DNA of 24,721 nt from positions 1 to 24,721 of the forward strand of contig CAZEHJ010000058.1 of NCBI GenBank assembly GCA_964512485.1, written 5' to 3'. This stretch comes from CAZEHJ01 sp964512485. GTDB taxonomy: Bacteria; Bacteroidota; Rhodothermia; Rhodothermales; UBA10348. This document shows, one piece after another, positions 1 through 7,907 of this stretch; positions within the stretch are counted from its first letter, which is position 1, and each line of letters begins with the position of its first letter. The translations under genes were made by a program, and so were the position numbers. The notes under the pieces were generated by a model that saw only the letters and a program-made list of their open reading frames with translations, made no database searches and was not told the origin of the DNA.

Positions 1-977
1 GCGGCAATCGTTCCAATGCTGTTTCCAGCGCCACCGTCATCATCCAAAACAATGGAGTCATTTGATCCGCTGTAGGTGAACACGCGTGCGACGGCGGGGA
101 CATTATCTGTTATCGGTTCGAGGCCGGCATAACTAATGGTACCATCCGTGACGGCGACTGTCCCACTACTTGAATTGGTAAAGGTGTGAGTGACGGTGGC
201 ATTGTTTACGTTATCATCGATCTGCAGAACATCCGAAGAAGCTTGGCCTCTTCCGTCGACCGTGAGGCCACCAGCAGGAATGGCATCCCCGTTGTCCATA
301 TCCACTATGAACAAATCATCAGCAGCCAACAGGCCGTCGACCTGAAGTGAGTTCACGTTGGCGAGAGGAGCAGTAAATATCTGCGTTGAGCCTGAGATAA
401 CTTCAATATCAGTTCCGTTCGCATCAATCGTCGTTGTGGCAGCGAGTGCGGTCAATGTGACGGCTCCACCAGAAGCAACTACGGTATACAGGTAATCTTC
501 CACCTCACCGTCTACATTATTTAATCCCGTCGCAGAATAATCCGTTTCAGGGCCTACAACGTTGCTCGTTCCTTCCTCAAATACAAAACGAACCCATCTT
601 GAGCCGGCCGTTGTTGCTCCAAGCACTACACCAATGTTATGCGTTCCGGGCGCTCCAATAGCCTGAAATTGACGTGTCTCGTCCGTGAAATCAACGTCAT
701 TGTCTGAGTCAATCCACCAGCTTAATTCTCCAGCAGAGTTGGTCACGACATTAGTCCACATTGTCCCGCCGACTACAGCCGTACCAAGTTGCGTGACACC
801 ATCATCTGTGCCTGACAGCGAACCAAGATGTTCTGTACCACCTGGTGTGTTCACCAAAATGGTGTTGGCATATCCTGTGGCGTCTCCTCCGTCCTGAGCT
901 ACTGCAGGAGCAGCTGCAAAAATGACGAGCAGCAGGAGAGCGGCGAGGGCCGAAGCAAAATTGTAACGAACTTTCAT
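1..977 (-). CDS. Secreted GEVED-domain protein, 5' part only (runs off the window)
   Basis: Reading the minus strand from the ATG at 975-977 gives an open frame to the window edge, about 325 codons with no stop. Residues 1-28 are a signal peptide: a short basic start (MKVRYN), a long Ala/Leu/Val core and a likely cut near AVAQ-DGG. Residues 35-165 look like a GEVED domain: an Asp-rich stretch at 87-100 (WWIDSDNDVDF), which probably binds calcium, and the eponymous GEVEDY at 157-162. Beyond that the protein is rich in Thr, Ala, Asp, Asn and Gly with beta-type hydrophobicity, as in large surface or adhesin-like proteins. In Bacteroidota-related bacteria such domains are found in exported, often type IX-secreted proteins; the C-terminus that would show a sorting domain is outside the window. 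No clear ribosome-binding site precedes the ATG. It is divergent from the DAHP synthase gene. Ligand and role are unknown. Confidence 0.8.
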   Translation of the reverse strand, partial: MKVRYNFASALAALLLLVIFAAAPAVAQDGGDATGYANTILVNTPGGTEHLGSLSGTDDGVTQLGTAVVGGTMWTNVVTNSAGELSWWIDSDNDVDFTDETRQFQAIGAPGTHNIGVVLGATTAGSRWVRFVFEEGTSNVVGPETDYSATGLNNVDGEVEDYLYTVVASGGAVTLTALAATTTIDANGTDIEVISGSTQIFTAPLANVNSLQVDGLLAADDLFIVDMDNGDAIPAGGLTVDGRGQASSDVLQIDDNVNNATVTHTFTNSSSGTVAVTDGTISYAGLEPITDNVPAVARVFTYSGSNDSIVLDDDGGAGNSIGTIA

Positions 978-1279
978 ATTGTTCTGAGCGAGCGTCGAAC
1001 CCGAAAAAGCATCTTCAAACTCTTGAATAGGCTTTTTTGTCCGGATTGGCCACCACAACGAGGTTCCGTGATATAGTATTACACGGTTGGATAACGCTAG
1101 AAACCTCAGTTTTTGCGCCCGATTTGAGAAATTTATTGAGTTTGTTGTGCTCGTCGAATCAAGATTTCACCTTCACGAACAGGGAATAATCCTATCTTCA
1201 AGCCATTCTATTGAAGACTGTGGAACGCATCAAGCTCCCAGCACATTTTTTTATTGTATAAGGACATACCCGAATCACT
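978..1279. promoter_or_regulatory. Divergent intergenic region: candidate promoter and hairpin ahead of the DAHP synthase
   Basis: This 302-base gap separates the divergent GEVED-protein and DAHP-synthase genes. On the plus strand TTTTTG at 1110-1115 and TGAGTTTG at 1137-1144 are 21 bases apart, one mismatch from the Bacteroidota TTTG / TAnnTTTG promoter pattern. Transcription from it would leave a leader of about 130 bases. Within that leader lies a perfect 7-bp inverted repeat, TCTTCAA at 1195-1201 and TTGAAGA at 1211-1217 with a 9-base loop. It could be a hairpin or an operator; nothing shows which. A purine-rich AAGGA at 1260-1264 is about 15 bases before the GTG start, a poor spacing. 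No convincing promoter was found for the minus-strand gene, and no small gene is supported. Confidence 0.35.
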
Positions 1280-2389
1280 GTGATTCTGATTCTAGAACCC
1301 AACGTTGAACGCGATTCAGAGCGCTTCAATCAACTGACGAAATACCTCGATTCAAATGAAAGAGTCGAGTACTCAATGCACGATGTTCACGGGACGGAGC
1401 AGGTCCTGACTGAGGTGTATCTCATCGGAGATACGGCTGCTCTTTCCATGGACTACATGAAGAGTCTGCCGTGCGTTGATCGGGTAGTCCGCGTTCAGGA
1501 ATCATACCGGGTACTCGGGCGACATGGAGAGGAAGATCGACAGACGGGATTCACCTACAACGGCGTCACCTTCAGTCAAGATAGCCTCCATGTTTTTGCC
1601 GGGCTTTGTGCCGTCGATACTCCCGAGCATGTGGAAATGATGATGTCTGCCCTCGAGGATTTGGGGCAGGAATGCACCCGGATGGGGGCGTACAAACCGA
1701 GGACAAATCCTTACTCGTTCCAGGGCCACGGCTCTGAGTGTCTTCCGTGGGTGTTTGAGCTTGCCGGCAAATATGGCATCAAGGTGATTGCCATGGAGGT
1801 GACGCACGAGTCTCACATTGAGGAAATCAACGAGGCGCTGGAGCAAACGGGACATCCGACAGGAGTCATGCTTCAGATCGGAACTCGCAACACGCAGAAT
1901 TTCGAACTGCTCAAAAGCGTCGGTCGTCAGAAGACACATCCAGTACTCTTCAAACGTGGTTTCGGAATTACGCTCAATGAATCACTCAACGCAGCGGAAT
2001 ACCTGGCCAGCGAAGGCAATCCGAACGTGATCTTCGCCCTCCGCGGAATGAAGAACCAGGGAGGCGATCCACATCGGAATATGGTTGACTTCACGCATGT
2101 GCCTGTCGTAAAACGGCTGACGCGCATGCCAGTCTGTATCGACCCGTCCCATTCTGTGGGTTCTCGCGATCGGGCGCCGGATGGAATGCTCGATGTATTC
2201 CACGCTACGGCCCAGGGGGTTATTGCAGGAGCCAACCTCGTGCTTGTAGATTTCCATCCGGCGCCCGCCAAGGCACTGGTAGATGGCCCTCAAGCTCTGA
2301 AGATGGACGAACTGTCGTGGTTCTTTGAAGACGTAGCGATCAGCCGGGAAGCCTATCTGAAGCGGCGAGAACGAGCCGCTGATCGATAA
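1280..2389 (+). CDS. 3-deoxy-7-phosphoheptulonate (DAHP) synthase, type I-beta, divergent active site
   Basis: This enzyme family condenses phosphoenolpyruvate and erythrose 4-phosphate, the first step of the shikimate pathway. The 369-residue length and plan fit the type I-beta group: a small N-terminal ferredoxin-like regulatory domain (about 1-85, ending in a VDRVVRVQ motif), then a TIM barrel. Recognisable barrel motifs are GAYKPRTNPYSFQG (136-149), QIGTRNTQNFELL (199-211), FKRGF (224-228) and DPSHSVGSRD (288-297). Metal ligands expected from the family are Cys110, His291 and Asp335, all present. The fourth, normally Glu in an EVHP motif, is Asp324 in VDFHP. The usual GPCSVE is GLCAVD and the usual CERG is ALRG. 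The start is GTG at 1280; the frame is closed by TAA at 1259-1261 and has no other start. The N-terminal domain suggests feedback control. It could be a paralogue with an altered substrate; plain DAHP synthase is more likely. Confidence 0.85.
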   Translation: MILILEPNVERDSERFNQLTKYLDSNERVEYSMHDVHGTEQVLTEVYLIGDTAALSMDYMKSLPCVDRVVRVQESYRVLGRHGEEDRQTGFTYNGVTFSQDSLHVFAGLCAVDTPEHVEMMMSALEDLGQECTRMGAYKPRTNPYSFQGHGSECLPWVFELAGKYGIKVIAMEVTHESHIEEINEALEQTGHPTGVMLQIGTRNTQNFELLKSVGRQKTHPVLFKRGFGITLNESLNAAEYLASEGNPNVIFALRGMKNQGGDPHRNMVDFTHVPVVKRLTRMPVCIDPSHSVGSRDRAPDGMLDVFHATAQGVIAGANLVLVDFHPAPAKALVDGPQALKMDELSWFFEDVAISREAYLKRRERAADR

Positions 2390-2468
2390 TTCATGCGCAG
2401 ATCGCTGCGAAAAACCGACAGTGAACGGCGAGACGGACTCAGAACTATTTCAATAAACAGGTACAGAC

Positions 2469-3215
2469 GTGGAAGTACTAGGAATCGACATAGGAGGAAC
2501 GGGGATTAAAGGTGCCACGGTTGACGTGACAACCGGCCGGTTGACAAACGAACGATTCAGAATCGCAACCCCGCAGAACGCCACACCGGATGCTGTAGCT
2601 GAAATTGTCCGTCAGATCGCTGACCATTTCGACTGGAGCGGCCCTATCGGATGCACTGTCCCTGCCGTCGTTGAACACGGACTCGTTCGATCAGCGGCAA
2701 ACATTCACGACATGTGGATCGACACACATGTTGAAAACTTGCTTTTCTCAGCGACCGGTCAGCCGGTCAGGGTATTGAACGATGCTGATGCAGCCGGCTT
2801 GGCGTCTGTAAAATTCGGAGCTGGAAAAGGACGTGATGGAGTAGTCTTTTTTCTAACTATCGGCACGGGAATTGGCTCAGCATTGTTTATGGATCAGAAA
2901 CTGGTGCCTAATACCGAAATGGGGCATCTGATCCTGCACAAAAAGGCCGCTGAGCTGTACACCTCAGACAGGGTGCGAAAGAGAAAAGAACTATCCTGGG
3001 AGAAATGGGCGAGTAGGTTTCAGGAGTACCTCGACCGGTTGGAATTTCTTTTTTCTCCCGACACCATCATTATCGGAGGTGGAATCTCACGACCGAAAAA
3101 AGCAGAACAATATCTGCATTTCCTTTCTACGAGAGCCGAACTTTTGACCGCCTCGCTTCAGAATGAGGCCGGTATTATTGGTGCTGCTTACGCGGCCGCG
3201 GGTAAAGGGGCCTAG
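2469..3215 (+). CDS. ppgK: Polyphosphate-type glucokinase, ROK family
   Basis: A cytoplasmic sugar kinase of 248 residues. The phosphate-binding motif GIDIGGTGIKGA is at residues 5-16, the NDAD motif with the catalytic Asp105 at 104-107, and the glycine-rich GTGIGSALF at 132-140. The ROK zinc cluster (CxCGxxGC) is absent, and the 'SDRVRKRKELSWEKWA' region followed by 'LDRLEFLFSPDTIIIGGGIS' matches my memory of actinobacterial and other PpgK enzymes, which phosphorylate glucose with inorganic polyphosphate and often ATP. The family call is secure; the polyphosphate preference is inferred from similarity. The start is GTG at 2469, about 80 bases after the DAHP synthase stop, so it may share that transcript. 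It ends convergent with the SPOR lipoprotein gene; the 98-base gap holds no obvious terminator. Confidence 0.85.
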   Translation: MEVLGIDIGGTGIKGATVDVTTGRLTNERFRIATPQNATPDAVAEIVRQIADHFDWSGPIGCTVPAVVEHGLVRSAANIHDMWIDTHVENLLFSATGQPVRVLNDADAAGLASVKFGAGKGRDGVVFFLTIGTGIGSALFMDQKLVPNTEMGHLILHKKAAELYTSDRVRKRKELSWEKWASRFQEYLDRLEFLFSPDTIIIGGGISRPKKAEQYLHFLSTRAELLTASLQNEAGIIGAAYAAAGKGA

Positions 3216-3313
3216 ATGTTGCAATGCGCGGTGAGAAGCCGAACTGATGGTCCGATCGGCGAAGGGAGGCACTAGTCGCTCCGGCGAGCAAAGAGGCACG
3301 GAAACAAAACCAT

Positions 3314-3847
3314 CTACCGAAATACCCGAATCAGGTCTGGCACGACGAGTGAGCCGGGAAATAGTCGGCGAATCTCGCCGGCAACGAGCGTTGCATCGGT
3401 CCTTTTTTCAAAATCCCCTACCCTGACTCTGTAATAGGGCTGGCGATATAGATTGTAGATTTCCACAGGCCCTGCAAGTCCCAATGTGTCCCGTCTGACC
3501 TCGTTCATCGAATCGAGCCAGTTCCTCGCTTGCTCTTCGGCCGTAGCAGTCTCTGCTCTATCAATGGACGAAAATATCTGGATTCGATAGCCGGAAATCT
3601 CCATAATCCTGCCGTCGTCCGCCGTGCTGCTCATTAGCGCCTCCGGGACATCATGCAAGATATCCTCGTCGGATCGAGGTGCCTGGTCCGGAAATACATT
3701 TACATCTACCGACTCCACCTCGGACCAGGATGTCGGTCCAACCACTTCAACGACGGGACGATCGTCGACCACGGTTGACGAAGATGAGCAGCCAGTCAGA
3801 ATCATGGCCGAAATCAATACCAACGAAAAATGTCTTGTAATCCGCAT
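3314..3847 (-). CDS. SPOR-domain lipoprotein
   Basis: A 177-residue envelope lipoprotein. The N-terminus has a basic start (MRITRH), a hydrophobic core and a lipobox LTGC with the lipid-attached Cys20, followed by a serine run (CSSSS). Residues 21-80 are an acidic, low-complexity linker. Residues 85-177 form a SPOR domain: GYRIQIFSSIDRAETA at its start, PYYRVRVGDF in the second half and a typical short end strand. SPOR domains bind peptidoglycan, mostly strands lacking stem peptides at division sites, so the protein probably sits in the periplasm attached to the outer or inner membrane. It is the last gene of a minus-strand set: its ATG is only 7 bases after the deoC stop. Whether it has a role linked to its upstream metabolic neighbours is not shown. 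Confidence 0.85.
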   Translation of the reverse strand: MRITRHFSLVLISAMILTGCSSSSTVVDDRPVVEVVGPTSWSEVESVDVNVFPDQAPRSDEDILHDVPEALMSSTADDGRIMEISGYRIQIFSSIDRAETATAEEQARNWLDSMNEVRRDTLGLAGPVEIYNLYRQPYYRVRVGDFEKRTDATLVAGEIRRLFPGSLVVPDLIRVFR

Positions 3848-3854
3848 AGTTGGA

Positions 3855-4745
3855 TCAATAATCAGAGGTCGTTGCTTTCCCCTTCAAAATGGCCACGGAG
3901 GCACTTGCGCCAATTCGGGTCGCACCATGCGCGATCATCAACTCCGCATCTTCTTTCGTACGAACCCCGCCCGAAGCTTTCACGCCCATATCCGGTCCGA
4001 CAACACGCCTCATGAGCGCGATGTCGGATGCAGTTGCTCCACCTTTGGCGAATCCAGTTGACGTCTTTACGAAATCGGCTCCCGCGTTTTGCGCGAGTAC
4101 CGATGCGATGACCTTTTCTTCGTCTGACAGAAGTGCTGTCTCAAGAATGACCTTCACGACCGCTTTTTCTCCAGACGGCCGCAGAGCTGAAGCGCTGCGG
4201 GATGCGTCTACGACGGCCCGGATATCGTTTTCAACGTATTCGTACTCCCCACTTTTCATCATGCCGACATTCATCACCATGTCAACTTCGACAGCGCCAT
4301 CTCGAATCGCAGTTTCAGCTTCGAGCGCCTTTACGTTGGTCGCCGAGGCTCCGAATGGAAACCCGATGACGGTACAAACAGCAACCGGCGATGCTGCCAA
4401 CAACTCTGACGCAACTCGAACGTGACAAGGATTGACACATACTGAAGCAAAACAATAGCGAGCCGCCTCTTCGCACAACTCCTGGATTTGCTTCTGAGTC
4501 GTGTCGGGCTTCAGCGCCGTATGATCAATCATTCGCGCCAACGGTGGAGCGAGATCACAGGCCGCAAACGCGTAGCGTTCCGGTTGATCTGCGCAAACAC
4601 CAAATCGGCACGCACCTGCATCAACCATCTGGTTCAACGCGCCATGGGCTGAAGGCGCGGCCGAGGCCGATGGAGTGCCATGTCCGACAGACGCATATCG
4701 CGCCTGAAGGCGTTCAACAATTTTCTTTTTCTCTTCCGAATTCAT
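3855..4745 (-). CDS. deoC: Deoxyribose-phosphate aldolase with an N-terminal extension
   Basis: The enzyme reversibly splits 2-deoxyribose 5-phosphate into glyceraldehyde 3-phosphate and acetaldehyde in deoxynucleoside breakdown. Family residues are all visible: the Schiff-base lysine Lys227 in DFVKTSTGF, Asp155 in VEVDMVMNVG and Lys256 in GVKASGGVRT. The class I aldolase body starts near residue 71 (MIDHTALKPDTT). At 296 residues it is longer than bacterial enzymes of about 220-260 because of a 70-residue front part that is Ala/Ser-rich and contains CRFGVC (46-51). The front part is in frame and starts at an ATG 52 bases after the lipid kinase stop, so I keep it; its role is unknown. It sits between the lipid kinase and the SPOR lipoprotein, probably co-transcribed. 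Confidence 0.92.
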   Translation of the reverse strand: MNSEEKKKIVERLQARYASVGHGTPSASAAPSAHGALNQMVDAGACRFGVCADQPERYAFAACDLAPPLARMIDHTALKPDTTQKQIQELCEEAARYCFASVCVNPCHVRVASELLAASPVAVCTVIGFPFGASATNVKALEAETAIRDGAVEVDMVMNVGMMKSGEYEYVENDIRAVVDASRSASALRPSGEKAVVKVILETALLSDEEKVIASVLAQNAGADFVKTSTGFAKGGATASDIALMRRVVGPDMGVKASGGVRTKEDAELMIAHGATRIGASASVAILKGKATTSDY

Positions 4746-4797
4746 CCTGTAAGATACATTGAAAGGACTCCTCGATCCCGGTCACAAAACGCTTTAT

Positions 4798-5745
4798 TCA
4801 AATCTGCTGATTCACACTCGCAGGAACGACTACATTCAGTGATCCGGCATTTACAGATACTCGAATCGAACGCGCTTGTTTTGACACCACCTCACCATCG
4901 GCGTGAATGGGTAGTCCACGGTCGGTTTCTATGAAGATAGCTTCTGTCCTCAGATAGGTAACCTCCTTCATTGAAATGTGTCCCCCACCTCGCACACGCG
5001 GCAACAACGAAATAGCTTTCCAGAACGATATATCCTCGACAATACAGGGGTCCAGCATTCCATCCGAAATAAGCGCACCTGGGTTCACCGTGTATCCCCC
5101 TCCCGAGTCGTGTGCATTTCCAACGGTGACGAACATCAGCCTGCCGCTGAAGAGCAATTCATCACCCTTTTCCCGATTCCAGATCGTTGCTCCGGCAGAA
5201 ACCCACGACTTAAGCGCCGCAAGAATCGAGATCGTGTAACCCAGGGAAAACGGCCAGGCCTTGTATTGGGGAGCGATAATCGCAGAATGAGCATCAAATC
5301 CGATGCCGAGGGCATTGATAAAAAAACTTTCCCTGATCTGAGCGTCTTCCAACCATGTTGCTTTGCCCGAATCAACCCGGATCACCTTCCCTTCAGCGAG
5401 CTCTGAAACTGCTTTTTTCCAGCCACTGGACAGTTTCAGCGCGCGCCCGAAATCATTTCCTGAGCCAAGAGGCAGAACACCCATGGGGAGGGATTTTCGC
5501 GCGTCGACCAAGCCCGAAGCTACTTCATGCACCGTGCCATCCCCACCGCCGGCCAGAATCAGGTCATATTCCTCTGAGGCCTCTCTGGCAATTCTTGCAG
5601 CGTGCCTTTTCTCTTTGGTGAGAACAATCTCAACTTGCCCGAAATTGGCTTCGAGGACTCGCTTTATTTCGGGGACCAATTCCCCAAGTCGTCCACTGCG
5701 CGCAGCAGGATTGATGACGGCGAGTATGTTCTGAAATTGGGCCAT
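4798..5745 (-). CDS. Diacylglycerol/lipid kinase, YegS/DagK family
   Basis: A 315-residue lipid kinase that phosphorylates a lipid hydroxyl group, usually diacylglycerol, at the cytoplasmic face of the membrane using ATP. The N-terminal catalytic domain shows INPAARSG (11-18), the signature GGGDGT (66-71) and LPLGSGNDFGR (91-101). The C-terminal domain has NALGIGFDAHS, GNAHDSGGGYTVNPGA and the late IHADGE motif. The open frame reaches up to 5928, but that longer version would lie over the start of the divergent btuF-like gene and adds an unconserved tail. The ATG at 5745 places the family's usual start 10 residues before the INP motif, so I use it. It leads a minus-strand set with deoC and the SPOR lipoprotein. 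The exact lipid substrate cannot be read from sequence. Confidence 0.88.
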   Translation of the reverse strand: MAQFQNILAVINPAARSGRLGELVPEIKRVLEANFGQVEIVLTKEKRHAARIAREASEEYDLILAGGGDGTVHEVASGLVDARKSLPMGVLPLGSGNDFGRALKLSSGWKKAVSELAEGKVIRVDSGKATWLEDAQIRESFFINALGIGFDAHSAIIAPQYKAWPFSLGYTISILAALKSWVSAGATIWNREKGDELLFSGRLMFVTVGNAHDSGGGYTVNPGALISDGMLDPCIVEDISFWKAISLLPRVRGGGHISMKEVTYLRTEAIFIETDRGLPIHADGEVVSKQARSIRVSVNAGSLNVVVPASVNQQI

Positions 5746-5827
5746 GATGTAATCTACGATTACTGTCAGTTTTTTAATCGAAGTCGAAACCGAAAACCCT
5801 ATCTTTTGCAGGCCAGTCCATCGCCCG

Positions 5828-6805
5828 ATGGGGATGGTTTCATTTCGACCCGTGCCGATGAATTCCCAGACGCAGTCCTCAGCATCATTTCTGCTTGCTT
5901 TTTTACTCTTCCTGTGTGCCTGCGGCACTGGTCAGGGAGAATCTACAAAGGGCGAATTTCCAGAAAATGAAGCTGCGATTACCGATGCGTTGGGACGCAG
6001 CGTCTCTACAATGGCCACTGCGCTTGAAGTAGTCACCATTGCGCCGGGTGCAACCGAGATTGTCGCCGCTGCGGGAGGTCTATCCAGAATCATGGCCGTC
6101 AGCAATGTTGATTCGTACCCCCCTGAAGTTCTACATCTTCCCCGTTTTTCTGTCCTCCCCCTGGATATTGAGACCATTACGGCAATGGATCCCGACTTGA
6201 TTTTCGCGTCCAATCAGGTAAATGATCCCAGGGATGCCGCTACATTCGACCGTCTGGGCATTCCGATCTTCTATCTCGAAACAGCAACCTGGACCCAAGT
6301 CAGCAGATCCATAGGGTACGCAGGAAGCCTGCTCGGAACCGAAAATCACGCGCGGCGGAGCATGGACTCGTTGAATGCGCGCATAGACTCTCTGCGGATG
6401 CTCACCGATTCCATCATCGAACGGCCCACGGCCGTGTTTCTGGTGTCCGACGTAACCTCTTATTCGTTCGGGCCCGGTAGCTACGTGATGGATATAATGG
6501 ACTGGGCGGGAGTCGAGTCTGTCACAGCCGATTTTGACTCAGCCGCTCCTCAATTGAGTGATGAGTTTATTCTGACGCAGGACCCGGACATCATTTTTGG
6601 TTCATTCGGTCCTGACTTCAATCAGAGCACGTTGCTGGAGCACCACCCAACCTGGCGCACTCTTTCTGCGTTCAAAACGAATCAGATCTATTCGATTGAG
6701 GCGGACCTTATATTGCGGCCCGGACCCAGAAACGTAGAAGCAGCCTTCCAGATCGCCCGCCTGGCACACCCCGGTACCATGTCCGAGCAGATGGCAGATC
6801 ATTGA
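5828..6805 (+). CDS. ABC importer substrate-binding lipoprotein, BtuF/FepB type (cobalamin or ferric siderophore)
   Basis: A class III (helical-backbone) binding protein. The mature part opens with ITDALGRSVS and VVTIAPGATEIVAAAGG, then DPDLIFASN and a second lobe with DPDIIFGSFG, the expected order for BtuF/FhuD-like proteins. The N-terminus has a hydrophobic core (FLLAFLLFLCAC) with a lipobox-like LCAC, so it is probably anchored to the membrane. Three starts are possible: ATG at 5828, 5834 and 5858. Only the longer forms give the signal peptide a basic residue (Arg7), so I use 5828; none has a good ribosome-binding site. The stop overlaps the start of the permease gene, showing an operon. 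The ligand could be vitamin B12, haem or a ferric siderophore; sequence alone does not decide. Confidence 0.85.
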   Translation: MGMVSFRPVPMNSQTQSSASFLLAFLLFLCACGTGQGESTKGEFPENEAAITDALGRSVSTMATALEVVTIAPGATEIVAAAGGLSRIMAVSNVDSYPPEVLHLPRFSVLPLDIETITAMDPDLIFASNQVNDPRDAATFDRLGIPIFYLETATWTQVSRSIGYAGSLLGTENHARRSMDSLNARIDSLRMLTDSIIERPTAVFLVSDVTSYSFGPGSYVMDIMDWAGVESVTADFDSAAPQLSDEFILTQDPDIIFGSFGPDFNQSTLLEHHPTWRTLSAFKTNQIYSIEADLILRPGPRNVEAAFQIARLAHPGTMSEQMADH

Positions 6806-7827
6806 ACAGAGAAAACGGAATATTGCTCATATTGGTGCTTCTCATCGTTCCGGTGATCGGCATCGCCATTGCTTTCGGGTCAGTCTCAATCCCGATCGGA
6901 TTTACGTTCAAAACACTTCTTGACGCGACAATAGGAAGTGGGGTCGATATGGACGACCGTATGGTTCAGATCGTCCTTCAATTACGCCTTCCTCAGGCGA
7001 TTGCTGCCTTCCTGGTCGGGGCTGGCCTGGCCATTGTTGGCGTAGCCATGCAGGCTCTGGTTAGAAACCCGCTCGCCGAGCCCTATGTGCTGGGGATTTC
7101 TGGTGGCGCTTCCGCCGGAGCTTCCCTTTTCTACCTCGGACTGATTCCAACATTCATTGCGGCGAGTATCGACATAACCCTGGCCGCATTTCTGGGGGCG
7201 CTCCTTTCGATCACGTTGGTCTATCTCGTCGCAAGAACCGGAAAGACGTTGTCCGTTTCACGACTGCTGCTGGCCGGAGTCGCGATGGCATCTCTCATGG
7301 CGGCCGTTTCCTCCTTCGTTTTGTTCGCCTCCCCTGATCTGAACAAGATGCGCGCTGTCCTTTTTTGGCTGATGGGTTCCTTCAACTCAATATCCTGGAG
7401 CGACATCCCGATAGCGGCCTCTGTCACGATTGCCGCGGGAATGATCCTCTTCTCTCTTTCTCGATCCCTTGACGCCCTTCTTACGGGAGAGGAGCCTGCG
7501 CGATCGCTCGGAGTGCGCGTGGAGACGATAAAGCGCGTGTTGATCGTGCTTTCTGCCCTGGTTACCGGTGTTCTGGTATCCATATCAGGAGCCATCGGGT
7601 TCATCGGTCTGATAATTCCCCATTCAATTCGGAGCCTGATGGGAGTAAATCACCGTTATGTGCTTCCAGGTTCTTTCCTGGCCGGTGGGTTGTTTCTTGT
7701 TCTCGCCGATACATTGTCGCAGACGCTGCTTGCGGGCCAGCAGCTTCCCGTCGGAATTGTAACTGCGATATCCGGTGTCCCGTTCTTCCTCTATCTTCTT
7801 CGAAAGACTGACTACCAGTTCAAGTAA
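6802..7827 (+). CDS. ABC importer permease, BtuC/FecCD type
   Basis: A polytopic inner-membrane permease of 341 residues, about ten hydrophobic segments. Hallmarks are LRLPQAIAAFLVGAGLAIVGVAMQ followed by RNPLAEPYVLGISGGASAGA, GEEPARSLGV in the cytoplasmic coupling region, and GAIGFIGLIIPHSIR near the end, all typical of BtuC, FhuB and FecCD. It forms the channel for the ligand delivered by the preceding binding protein. The start is TTG at 6802, which overlaps the upstream TGA as TTGA; this is the only sensible start, since the hydrophobic first helix begins six codons later. No ATPase gene follows: the next gene is a polyprenyl synthase. The ATP-binding partner must be elsewhere or shared. 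Confidence 0.88.
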   Translation: MNRENGILLILVLLIVPVIGIAIAFGSVSIPIGFTFKTLLDATIGSGVDMDDRMVQIVLQLRLPQAIAAFLVGAGLAIVGVAMQALVRNPLAEPYVLGISGGASAGASLFYLGLIPTFIAASIDITLAAFLGALLSITLVYLVARTGKTLSVSRLLLAGVAMASLMAAVSSFVLFASPDLNKMRAVLFWLMGSFNSISWSDIPIAASVTIAAGMILFSLSRSLDALLTGEEPARSLGVRVETIKRVLIVLSALVTGVLVSISGAIGFIGLIIPHSIRSLMGVNHRYVLPGSFLAGGLFLVLADTLSQTLLAGQQLPVGIVTAISGVPFFLYLLRKTDYQFK

Positions 7828-7907
7828 ATCGAACAAAACCAGATTCTGCTTTCATCGTATAGTGCAGCCATCCCACTGCTGGATACACTCCCTCCTTTCT
7901 TCGCTGA

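Noticed and set aside
1502..1939. Minus-strand open frame of 145 codons inside the DAHP synthase gene
   Set aside because: It is the shadow of a strongly supported coding frame and has no recognisable protein features.
2396..2409. CGCAG/CTGCG stem after the DAHP synthase as a terminator
   Set aside because: Only 5 bp and followed by A, not T; more likely chance.
3238..3260. GCCGA/TCGGC stem between ppgK and the SPOR gene as a bidirectional terminator
   Set aside because: Short stem, long loop and no U-run on either strand.
5800..5808. TATCTTTTG as a -7 promoter element for the binding-protein gene
   Set aside because: One base too long for TAnnTTTG and no TTTG at the right distance upstream.
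5746..5928. Longer lipid-kinase reading frame starting at 5928
   Set aside because: The extra 61 residues are unconserved and would overlap the divergent binding-protein gene; the ATG at 5745 fits the family start.
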